A DNA stretch of 16,673 nucleotides from Bacillota bacterium. GTDB lineage: Bacteria > Bacillota > Dethiobacteria > DTU022. Below, in pieces: positions 1-5,660 of the stretch. The notes below the pieces were generated by a model. It did no database searches. It was not told the origin of the DNA and worked only from the letters and a program-made list of their open reading frames with translations. The DNA lies in NCBI GenBank assembly GCA_012727685.1, contig JAAYGO010000015.1, forward strand, positions 1-16,673, in the 5' to 3' direction. A program made the position numbers and the translations under genes. The stretch's first letter is position 1. Each line of letters starts with the position of its first letter.

Positions 1-1
1 G

Positions 2-142
2 ATACAAAAAGAATATGAAGTTGACCCTATACGAGATTTACGTCCAGTATGTCCCAATTGTCATCTTATAATTCACAGCAAGAGAGAACCTTTCACCATT
101 GAAGAGGTAAGAAAAATGATTACTATGTCCCGTAACGGTTAA
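2..142 (+). CDS. HNH endonuclease, C-terminal fragment (gene runs off left edge)
   Basis: An open frame enters from the left edge and ends at TAA 140-142, giving 46 visible residues. It contains DPIRDLRPVCPNCHLIIH, the C-terminal half of an HNH/McrA-like nuclease domain: the D-L-R-P-V-C-P-N-C-H block supplies one CxxC zinc knuckle, and the final His belongs to the metal/catalytic core. This is followed by a typical tail of the type FTIEEVRKMI. Such domains cut DNA in restriction systems, mobile elements and phages; which one cannot be told because the N-terminal part is outside. The coding DNA is clearly more AT-rich than the rest of the window, which suggests acquired DNA. The gene converges on a minus-strand T-box leader that has no gene of its own. 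Confidence 0.8.
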   Translation: MQKEYEVDPIRDLRPVCPNCHLIIHSKREPFTIEEVRKMITMSRNG

Positions 143-320
143 TAATTATTTGCATGAAGCCACCTTCGGTTTACTTTACCGAATAACACGAAAAAACGGC
201 TTCATCCAGCCGTCCTTACTGTGTTAACGATTTACAACTGTCCGGTTTACTCAACCAAGTTGATTACTATAATGAAAGGCAGTGAATCTAAATTTAAGCG
301 ATTCCTAAATAATGAATATT
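143..320. other. AT-rich intergenic stretch with overlapping inverted repeats, no gene
   Basis: No credible reading frame is present on either strand; minus-strand ATGs are followed by stops within about 10 codons. An 8-bp inverted repeat, ATGAAGCC (154-161) and GGCTTCAT (198-205), encloses a 6-bp hairpin TTCGGT/ACCGAA. Its right arm overlaps a separate minus-strand terminator-like hairpin at 191-213, so the two structures exclude each other. This is where the gene controlled by the T-box would be expected, and it is not there. Confidence 0.6.
191..213 (-). terminator. Rho-independent-type terminator, minus strand
   Basis: Read on the minus strand, the 6-bp stem ACGGCT/AGCCGT with a 6-base loop is followed directly by a run of six T (plus-strand A 191-196). 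It points the same way as the upstream T-box and could be the last relic of a lost transcription unit. It is short, so its strength is uncertain. Confidence 0.5.
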
Positions 321-356
321 AAAAAAGCCCGTCTCTTAAATGCTTAAGAGACGGGC
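321..356 (-). terminator. T-box terminator
   Basis: On the minus strand the perfect 13-bp stem GCCCGTCTCTTAA / TTAAGAGACGGGC with a 4-base loop is followed by six T (321-326). The 5' arm also carries the CCGCCCGTCTCTT bases that would pair with the AAGAGTGG region of the antiterminator, as expected for tRNA-controlled antitermination. Confidence 0.9.
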
Positions 357-586
357 GGTGCAATCCCGCGGTACCACTCTTCTTGTATCCCCACCTGAGG
401 GGAAACCGCTCGAAAGTATTTATCGGCACTGCTGCCGGCTCTGCCTACCGGTAAAGATCTTTCAGCGGAGCGACTCTGCGGGTGGCTTATGCTCGCGGAG
501 ATACGAGGGTTTTTTCAGCCTCCGAAACCCTTCTCTGGACGCTTGCCCCCGAGTTTTTCCCGTTCATCGTCTTTTGTATTTAATTG
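321..586 (-). promoter_or_regulatory. T-box riboswitch leader, probable Ala (GCC) specifier, no downstream gene
   Basis: The minus strand carries all main T-box parts. The T-box sequence AGAGTGGTACCGCG lies at 367-380 (consensus AGGGTGGNACCGCG). Its UGGU bulge would pair with a tRNA 3' end ACCA, so the discriminator base should be A73. Stem I can be folded: the base is GAC 571-569 with GTC 474-472 around a GATGA K-turn, followed by helix CGGG 562-559 with CCCG 482-479. Next come an internal specifier loop, helix CTCG 553-550 with CGAG 495-492, the AGAGA bulge near 535, and a distal stem AGGGTTT/AAACCCT. The specifier position directly before A483 reads GCC (486-484), alanine, which agrees with A73 of tRNA-Ala. 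The leader ends in a 13-bp terminator. T-boxes normally control aminoacyl-tRNA synthetase, amino acid biosynthesis or transport genes; here none follows on this strand within the window. Confidence 0.9.
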
Positions 587-591
587 TATGC

Positions 592-620
592 ATTATAACA
601 GAACCGATGTGCAGTCTCAA
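592..620 (-). promoter_or_regulatory. Sigma-A-type promoter of the T-box leader
   Basis: On the minus strand, -35 TTGAGA (620-615), a 17-base spacer and a perfect -10 TATAAT (597-592). Transcription would start near 586, just upstream of stem I of the T-box. The intact promoter shows that the orphan leader may still be transcribed. Confidence 0.8.
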
Positions 621-687
621 GTAAAAATTAAATTTTCTTGAAAGGTAAATGTTGCCGTGCCTGCTCTTTTTCGGTTTGGGTGAAGGG

Positions 688-1473
688 TCATTCCGGTCGC
701 TTTTTCATCTGGGCGCCGCTGTTCGGATCGATGTAATAGTCGCGGTCATAGATTAGCTCGGAGACGGGGACGATGCTGTAACCGTGTTCGTGGTAATAGT
801 CGATAATCTCCGGCAGGGCGTCGGCCGTGTAGAGGCCGTTATTATGGAAGAGGACAATGGCCCCTGGGTGGATCCGGCTCGTGACCCGGTTGACGATTTC
901 TTCCTTGCTTAAGTTTTGCCAGTCCAGCGAATCAATGCTCCACTGGATGGTTTTATAACCCAGTTCCGAGGCGGTGGCAATGACCTGGTTGTTGTATTCA
1001 CCGAAAGGCGGGCGGAAGAGCACGGTTTTCTGGCCGCAGACATCCCGGATCATCTGCTCGACCGTTTTCAGTTCTTTCCTGATTTCCTCCGCGGTGAGGC
1101 TGTTCAGGTGCGGGTGGGTGGCGGTGTGGTTGCCGATCTCGTGTCCCGCGGCGGCGATTGCCTGCACATATTCGGGATAGTCTTCCACCCAGAAACCGGT
1201 CAGGAAAAAGGTGGTCTTGATCTCGTGTTCGGCGAGTATATCTAGAATCTTTTGCGTCCGCTCCGCCCCCCAACTGGCATCAAAAGAGAACGCTACTTTC
1301 TTCTCCGCGGTGTCCACATAGTAAATCGGCACGAGCCGCTCATTTTGGGCGAACAAGCCAGCCAGGCGCGCCGGAAGATCAAAGAGGGGAGTCAGCAGGA
1401 ACAGGAGGACTATGAAAGCCGCACCCAGGAGCAGTGCCAGCCTTCTTTTACTGATGACCACGGTTACAAACAA
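688..1473 (-). CDS. Polysaccharide deacetylase (NodB domain), PdaB-like, membrane-anchored
   Basis: Predicted 261-residue carbohydrate esterase 4 enzyme that removes N-acetyl groups from peptidoglycan or a related glycan outside the membrane. Residues ~12-30 form one hydrophobic anchor. The NodB domain follows: motif 1 is SFDASWG (catalytic Asp65 kept, the second, metal-binding Asp replaced by Ala, as in sporulation PdaB-type proteins with FDxSWG). Motif 2 is HTATH (His116 and His120), motif 3 is RPPFGEYN (154-161), and the His motif is LFHNN (His210). The start is TTG at 1473: AAGGGGGTGA sits 5 bases before it, whereas the upstream in-frame GTG at 1482 lies inside that Shine-Dalgarno sequence. 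The gene is divergent from hisC. A role in spore cortex or cell-wall modification is likely but inferred from family resemblance. The T-box promoter begins ~70 bases past its stop; no terminator is visible between them. Confidence 0.9.
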   Translation of the reverse strand: MFVTVVISKRRLALLLGAAFIVLLFLLTPLFDLPARLAGLFAQNERLVPIYYVDTAEKKVAFSFDASWGAERTQKILDILAEHEIKTTFFLTGFWVEDYPEYVQAIAAAGHEIGNHTATHPHLNSLTAEEIRKELKTVEQMIRDVCGQKTVLFRPPFGEYNNQVIATASELGYKTIQWSIDSLDWQNLSKEEIVNRVTSRIHPGAIVLFHNNGLYTADALPEIIDYYHEHGYSIVPVSELIYDRDYYIDPNSGAQMKKRPE

Positions 1474-1584
1474 GTATATCACCCCCTTAATGATTATGTC
1501 CGGGCGGCCCTGTTTATGCTTTTTGCCCTTGATCGGGCCGGAGGGGGAAGGGGGTGTAAATCTTTCACCGGGAGGCGCGGGCGG

Positions 1585-1613
1585 TTCACTTCCCCCTCAT
1601 TTTGGTGTATAAT
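1585..1613 (+). promoter_or_regulatory. Likely hisC promoter
   Basis: A perfect -10 TATAAT at 1608-1613 with a weak -35 TTCACT (1585-1590) at 17-base spacing. It lies 34 bases before the hisC ATG. No attenuator or T-box is visible in the short leader. Confidence 0.6.
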
Positions 1614-1647
1614 GGGAGCAGTTTTTAACTATCGGGGTGGAGATTAA

Positions 1648-2751
1648 ATGATGCAAAAACCGCAGTTGAGGCCCTGCCTCGCCTTGATCAAACCTTATAT
1701 TCCGGGCAAGCCGGCGGCGGAAGTAGAGCGTGAACTGGGGATCAAGAACGTGATCAAGCTGGCCTCCAACGAAAATCCCCTCGGCCCGGCCCCGCTGGCC
1801 CTGCAGGCCTTGCAGCAGTCGCTGGGGAGCCTGCACCTCTATCCGGACGGCTATTGTTATGATTTGCGGCTGGCCATCGCCGGGCGGTGCGGGATCAAGC
1901 CAGAACAGATCGTGTTCGGCAACGGTTCCGATGAACTGCCCAGCATGATCGCGGCGGCCTATATCAGCCCGGGCGACGAAGCTGTTTCGATCAAGCCTAC
2001 CTTTTCCGAGTATGAGTTTGCGATGTGCCTGATGGGCGGGAACATAAACTATGTCCCCCTGGTGGGCAATGATTTCCGCTTTGACCTGGAGGCGGTGCGG
2101 GCGGCGATCACTGACCGGACCCGCCTGGTTTTTATCTGCAGCCCCAACAACCCCACCGGCAGCGCCGTGGCGCAAAAGGAGCTAAAGCGCTTCCTGGAAT
2201 CTCTGCCGCCCGGTGTTCTGGTGGTCCTGGACGAAGCGTACCATGAATATGCTCCCGCCGGAGCAGCTCTCAACACCCTGCAGTTTATCCGGGAGGGCTG
2301 CCCGTTGATTACCCTGCGCACTTTTTCGAAAATCTACGGGCTGGCCGGCCTGCGGATCGGTTACGGGATTGCTCCGGCCCCGGTAATCGAAGATTTAAAC
2401 CGGGTCCGGGAACCGTTCAACGTGAACAGCGCCGCCCAGGCGGCAGCCCTGGCCGCCCTGCAGGATGAGCAGCACCTGCAGCGCAGCCGCGACCTGGTGG
2501 AAAAAGGAAAAGAGCAGCTCGCCAGGGGCTTGCAGGAGTTGGGCTTAAGGCCTGTGCCCACGCAGGCCAACTTTATCTTCGTCGATCTCCGGCGGGATGC
2601 CAAACAGGTCTTTTTAGAGCTGATGCGCCGCGGGGTGATCGTGCGCAGTGGCGATATTTTCGGCTTTCCCACTTATATCCGGGTGACCATCGGCACTGCG
2701 GAACAAAACGCCCTTTTCCTGGAGCAGCTCGCCGCAGTCCTCGCCGGATAA
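1648..2751 (+). CDS. hisC: Histidinol-phosphate aminotransferase
   Basis: 367-residue fold-type I PLP aminotransferase that converts imidazole acetol-phosphate and glutamate to histidinol phosphate in histidine synthesis; family members often also act on aromatic amino acids. Visible marks: SNENPLGP at 40-47 (substrate/PLP region), YPDG 65-68, NGSDEL 92-97, SPNNPTG 165-171, DEAYHEY 195-201, the PLP lysine in TFSKIYGLAGLRIGYG (Lys228) and the phosphate-binding Arg236. Length is normal for the family. ATG 1648 is preceded by GGGGTGGAG at suitable distance; a second ATG follows immediately. The gene stands alone, with no other his gene nearby. The paralogous assignment (a dedicated aromatic aminotransferase) cannot be excluded from sequence alone. 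Confidence 0.95.
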   Translation: MMQKPQLRPCLALIKPYIPGKPAAEVERELGIKNVIKLASNENPLGPAPLALQALQQSLGSLHLYPDGYCYDLRLAIAGRCGIKPEQIVFGNGSDELPSMIAAAYISPGDEAVSIKPTFSEYEFAMCLMGGNINYVPLVGNDFRFDLEAVRAAITDRTRLVFICSPNNPTGSAVAQKELKRFLESLPPGVLVVLDEAYHEYAPAGAALNTLQFIREGCPLITLRTFSKIYGLAGLRIGYGIAPAPVIEDLNRVREPFNVNSAAQAAALAALQDEQHLQRSRDLVEKGKEQLARGLQELGLRPVPTQANFIFVDLRRDAKQVFLELMRRGVIVRSGDIFGFPTYIRVTIGTAEQNALFLEQLAAVLAG

Positions 2752-2798
2752 GCGGGGCTGTTCCCAAAGTGGTTTGGCCAGGTTAAAGGTTGCCGCTC

Positions 2799-2813
2799 GG
2801 GCGGAGACCGCCC
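2799..2813. other. GC-rich hairpin after hisC
   Basis: GGGCGG, a three-base loop AGA, then CCGCCC, starting 48 bases past the hisC stop. No T-run follows, so it is at best a weak transcription end or mRNA-stabilising hairpin. Confidence 0.35.
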
Positions 2814-2822
2814 CTTGCGCAT

Positions 2823-2948
2823 GTCATCCTGAGCGTAGCGAAGGATCTCAACCGGGCTTTGCCATCAACGAGTGTTCCTTCGGCTTTGACTCAGGATAAA
2901 CCTTCGGGCTGCTCCTTCAGGATGGCAACAAGGCACTCAGGATGACTG
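2823..2948. repeat. Cluster of degenerate palindromic intergenic repeats
   Basis: The unit at 2823-2848 contains ATCCTGAGCGTAGCGAAGGAT, in which ATCCT and AGGAT are inverted arms. Two degraded copies in the opposite orientation follow: CCTTCGGCTTTGACTCAGGAT at 2877-2897 and CCTTCGGGCTGCTCCTTCAGGAT at about 2901-2922. A last half-unit CACTCAGGATGAC occurs at 2933-2945. From memory, this TCCTGAGC-GTAGC-GAAGGATCT motif recurs between genes in many bacterial genomes. No coding potential is seen in the 2752-2977 gap. Confidence 0.7.
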
Positions 2949-2977
2949 CAAGGGGCTCTCCTTTTAGATGACCTTAT

Positions 2978-3199
2978 TTACCCTGTGACGGTGTAACCGG
3001 CCCGGGTTATGGCGTTTTCCAGCTCTTCCCGCCTGAGCATGGCCGGGTCGAAAGTGACTTTGACCTCTTTTTTCTTCAGGTCGACGGCGGCGCCGCTTAC
3101 TCCGGGCAATGCCTGGAGGGCGCCTTCCACGCTTTTCTTGCAGTGTTCGCAGCTCATTTCTTCAACCCTGAGAATTACCGTTTCCTGGTTTGCAGGCAT
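2978..3199 (-). CDS. HMA-domain heavy-metal-binding protein, CopZ-like
   Basis: 73-residue single-domain protein of the ferredoxin-like HMA fold. The metal-binding loop MSCEHC (Cys17 and Cys20) is followed by the expected helix and strands with LPGV and a C-terminal AGYTV. Such proteins carry Cu(I) or other soft metals to P-type ATPases or act as cytosolic buffers. The start ATG 3199 has AAAGGAG nine bases upstream. No copper ATPase, CsoR or CopY gene lies beside it, so its partner is elsewhere and the metal is inferred from the family. It is flanked on both sides by palindromic repeats. Confidence 0.9.
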   Translation of the reverse strand: MPANQETVILRVEEMSCEHCKKSVEGALQALPGVSGAAVDLKKKEVKVTFDPAMLRREELENAITRAGYTVTG

Positions 3200-3252
3200 T
3201 AAAAGCAGCTCCTTTTTTTGTTTTTTTTATTTTCCCGAGTGAAAGTTTAGAG

Positions 3253-3294
3253 CCCCCCTCACCCTGACCCTCTCCCCCCCCAGAGGGGGAGAAG
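3253..3294. repeat. CCCTCACCCTGACCCTCTCC-type hairpin repeat
   Basis: The segment runs CCCCCTCACCCTGACCCTCT then a C-run, CAGA, and GGGGGAGAAGG, so CTTCTCCCCC-type arms can form a strong hairpin. From memory this is a common intergenic palindromic repeat of many bacteria. The remainder of the 3200-3456 gap holds a second imperfect hairpin (ATTAGGAAGG 3298-3307 with CCTTCTAAT 3320-3328), a -10-like box, and no gene. Confidence 0.65.
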
Positions 3295-3406
3295 GAATTA
3301 GGAAGGGCACCATTTTCCTCCTTCTAATGGCGCGCTGGCTGGCAGGGCATGGCCGTCCAACCTCTAATACGGGGTTTTTCTTGGTCTACCTTTTCCACGG
3401 GATCAT

Positions 3407-3412
3407 TATAAT
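3407..3412 (+). promoter_or_regulatory. Possible -10 element upstream of ylbJ
   Basis: TATAAT lies 45 bases before the ylbJ start. No good -35 is seen: TTGGTC at 3381 would need a 20-base spacer. Bacillus ylbJ is sporulation-controlled, but no convincing sigma-E or sigma-G match is visible here. Confidence 0.35.
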
Positions 3413-3456
3413 TAGTAATGAATAACTGCTACTAAAACCGGCGGGGGGGTAGTGCT

Positions 3457-4767
3457 TTGCCTGCTCTGATTGCCAGCGCGGTGGTAATAATCTTTTTTCT
3501 TTTGCTTTTAAGGTACCGGCGTAGCCTGCCGCGACACAAGAGGCACCTGCCCACTTACCTGATTGCGCTCTGTGCTGTCTTATTAACCCTTTCCCTGGTG
3601 CGCTTTCCCCAGGAAGCTTTCAATGCCTCGGTGGCCGGATTGGAGATCTGGTGGCATATTGTCTTCCCGGCGCTGCTTCCCTTTTTTATTTTTTCCCAAA
3701 TCTTGATTGGACTGGGCGTGGTCCACGCCATGGGCGTTTTCCTGGAGCCGGTGATGCGGCCCCTGTTCAATGTCCCCGGAGCCGGATCATTTGTCATGGC
3801 CATGGGCCTGGCTTCGGGGTATCCGATCGGGGCCGTTTTAACCAGCGAACTGCGCGCGCGTGAACTGTGCAACCGCGTTGAAGCCGAAAGGCTGCTCAGT
3901 TTTACGAACACGGCCGATCCCCTTTTCATGTTTGGTGCCGTTGCAGTCGGCATGTTCGCTTATCCCGCCGCCGGCCCGGTGATCGCGGCGGCCCATTATC
4001 TTTCCAGCCTGACGGTGGGCCTGCTGATGCGTTTTTATAAGCGCAGTGAAACTGGTTCACCGGAGCCGGGACCGCGGCGCGGCCGGATCCTGGCGCGGGC
4101 GCTCGCCGCCCTGGTCAGCGCCCGGGAGCAAGACGGCCGCCCCCTGGGCCGGCTGATGGGAGAGGCGATCGTAAAATCGGTGGAGACCCTCATGCTGATC
4201 GGCGGCTTTATCATCCTCCTCTCGGTGGTAATCCGCATCCTCGAGCTGATCGGGGTAGTCGCGGCTTTAAGCCGCGGCCTCGGATTCTTGCTTGAGTTGA
4301 CGGGATTAAGCGCGGCCCTGGCACCGGCTCTGGTCAGCGGTTTTTTTGAAATTGACCTGGGATGCCAGTTTGCGGGGGCGCTGGCAACGGTGGCCATGGA
4401 CGAAAAGATCATCGCGGCGGGCATGATTATTGCCTGGAGCGGGCTATCGGTCCATGCCCAGGTAGCCAGCATTATCTCGAAAACGGATATCCGGATCGCG
4501 CCTTATATCGCAGCGCGCCTGCTGCATGCCCTCCTGGCGGCGGTTTATTCCGCGCTGCTCATCGGCCCGGCGGGGATGCTGCTGAATAAGGTTGCCATAC
4601 CGGCATTTTTCAGCACTGTCCCCAGCGGCAGCTTTTCGTTCTGGTGGTCCAGGACAGCGCTGATGTTTAACCAGTTCCTATGGCTTTGCGGTTTTTTGAT
4701 CGCCGCGGCGCTCTTTTTATCCCTCTTCCGGGCCTTTAAGGCCGCTTTCTTCTTCAGCCGCCGCTAG
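3457..4767 (+). CDS. ylbJ: Sporulation integral membrane protein YlbJ (nucleoside-recognition/Gate family)
   Basis: 436-residue polytopic membrane protein with roughly 8-10 hydrophobic segments. The family signature is clear: FPALLPFFIFSQILIGLG (~70-87), LASGYPIGAVLTSELRA (~119-135) and ERLLSFTNTADPLFMFGAVAVGMF (~144-167). In Bacillus, YlbJ is made in the mother cell and is needed for normal spore resistance; the transported molecule, if any, is not established. The start is TTG 3457, with a G-rich Shine-Dalgarno GGGGGGGT a few bases upstream; no better in-frame start precedes it. Its last 51 bases overlap the convergent rsmD gene. In Bacillus the order is rsmD (ylbH), coaD, ylbJ on one strand; here coaD is missing and the two survivors face each other. 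Confidence 0.9.
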   Translation: MPALIASAVVIIFFLLLLRYRRSLPRHKRHLPTYLIALCAVLLTLSLVRFPQEAFNASVAGLEIWWHIVFPALLPFFIFSQILIGLGVVHAMGVFLEPVMRPLFNVPGAGSFVMAMGLASGYPIGAVLTSELRARELCNRVEAERLLSFTNTADPLFMFGAVAVGMFAYPAAGPVIAAAHYLSSLTVGLLMRFYKRSETGSPEPGPRRGRILARALAALVSAREQDGRPLGRLMGEAIVKSVETLMLIGGFIILLSVVIRILELIGVVAALSRGLGFLLELTGLSAALAPALVSGFFEIDLGCQFAGALATVAMDEKIIAAGMIIAWSGLSVHAQVASIISKTDIRIAPYIAARLLHALLAAVYSALLIGPAGMLLNKVAIPAFFSTVPSGSFSFWWSRTALMFNQFLWLCGFLIAAALFLSLFRAFKAAFFFSRR

Positions 4768-5313
4768 GCCCTCCGGCGTGATGAAGGTGAGACAGGTGCC
4801 GCCGTATTGTTTTTGCCGCTTTTGCGGGTAGCGCTCCGACCAGGCCCGGTTGGCGGCAGCGTGTTCCACAATAACCAGTCCTCCTTCGCGCAGCAGGCTG
4901 GCCCTATATATTTGTCGCAGCAGCGCGGGGATCAACGTGGTGGAGTAGGGGGGGTCGAGAAAAATGAGATCCGCCCGCACGCCCTCCCGGGCCAGCCGGC
5001 CCAGGGCGGTGCACACATTTCCGGCCAGCAGCCGCGCCTGCTCGAGCAGCCTGGCGCGGACCAGGTTTTCCTTGATCACGGCGAGGTGGCGCCGCTCCTG
5101 TTCCACGAAGATGCATGAGACGGCGCCGCGGCTCAAAGCTTCAATGCCCACGGCGCCGCTCCCGGCAAAAAGGTCGAGCACCACGGCCGCGATGACGCGG
5201 CTGCCAAGAATACTGAAAAGCGCTTCCCTCACCCGCTCCCCTGTTGGCCGCACCGCTCTCCCCGGAATGCTTTTTAGCTTCATCCCTTTGGCCGAACCGG
5301 CAATAATGCGCAT
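4717..5313 (-). CDS. rsmD: 16S rRNA (guanine966-N2)-methyltransferase
   Basis: 198-residue Rossmann-fold, SAM-dependent methyltransferase acting on G966 of 16S rRNA in the 30S subunit. Motifs: N-terminal MRIIAGSAKG, RPTGERVREALFSIL (22-36), SAM-binding DLFAGSGAVGIEALSRGA (47-64), and catalytic DPPY (120-123). The family usually ends shortly after the last strand; here an acidic tail (AAAEEESGLKGPEEG) extends through the 51-base antisense overlap with ylbJ. ATG 5313 is preferred over the adjacent GTG 5316, because the Shine-Dalgarno AGGCGG is about 7 bases before the ATG and the protein then begins with the canonical MRIIAG. Confidence 0.95.
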   Translation of the reverse strand: MRIIAGSAKGMKLKSIPGRAVRPTGERVREALFSILGSRVIAAVVLDLFAGSGAVGIEALSRGAVSCIFVEQERRHLAVIKENLVRARLLEQARLLAGNVCTALGRLAREGVRADLIFLDPPYSTTLIPALLRQIYRASLLREGGLVIVEHAAANRAWSERYPQKRQKQYGGTCLTFITPEGLAAAEEESGLKGPEEG

Positions 5314-5339
5314 CACGATACCGCCTGTTTTTTCCCTAT

Positions 5340-5368
5340 TTTAACAGGCGCCTTCCACCGGTGCAATA
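5340..5368 (-). promoter_or_regulatory. Probable rsmD promoter
   Basis: On the minus strand, -35 TTGCAC (5368-5363), a 17-base spacer and -10 TAAAAA (5345-5340). It would give a short leader of about 20 bases before the rsmD ATG. Confidence 0.55.
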
Positions 5369-5453
5369 GAACCCCGGGAAAAAATGCGTTCTGGAATGCT
5401 TTCAGGCAGGAGATTGGCGATCATTGTTGAAAGTTGAAAGATGCCCTGGATTT

Positions 5454-5489
5454 TATAATTATTTGCCCAAGGATAGGACACTGTATAAT
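5454..5489 (+). promoter_or_regulatory. Two TATAAT -10 boxes before the suf-like operon
   Basis: Perfect TATAAT hexamers occur at 5454-5459 and 5484-5489. Neither has a good -35 at 16-18 bases (TTGAAA occurs at 5427 and 5434, with spacers of 21 and 14). One of them probably starts the leader transcript; a factor-assisted promoter is possible. Confidence 0.4.
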
Positions 5490-5514
5490 TGTAGAAGAAA
5501 AAAGAAATGCAGGG

Positions 5515-5592
5515 CAGCCAGGCATACCCCCAAAGAAAAGGGGGCATCATCAGTCTGTCCCCATTGGAGGCAGGCGAACCAAGGCCTGGCTG
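5515..5592 (+). promoter_or_regulatory. Structured leader upstream of the suf-like operon
   Basis: A perfect 9-bp inverted repeat, CAGCCAGGC (5515-5523) and GCCTGGCTG (5584-5592), encloses a hairpin CCCCC (5527-5531) / GGGGG (5540-5544) and an unpaired-looking core. A second stem, CCGCC (5612-5616) with GGCGG (5637-5641), sits just before the Shine-Dalgarno AAAGGAG. I cannot match it to a riboswitch class I know; it has no obvious U-run terminator. It may be an unclassified cis-regulatory RNA or a degraded palindromic element. The 5346-5660 gap has no gene. Confidence 0.45.
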
Positions 5593-5660
5593 ATGAGAAG
5601 TGATAAGTGAGCCGCCGCGGATACCTTGGCAGCAGGGGCGGATAGAAAGGAGCCTGGACC

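Noticed and set aside
340..624. Open frame of 94 codons on the plus strand
   Set aside because: It lies entirely antisense to the T-box leader, has no recognisable domain, and the RNA structure explains the sequence.
1491..1519. Sigma-E-like boxes (GCATAAA, 14-base spacer, CATAATCA) upstream of the deacetylase on the minus strand
   Set aside because: Transcription would start inside the Shine-Dalgarno sequence at 1488-1479, leaving no room for the ribosome binding site; the -10 match is also partial.
1597..2175. 192-codon frame on the minus strand within hisC
   Set aside because: Shadow of hisC caused by high GC; no domain and no ribosome binding site.
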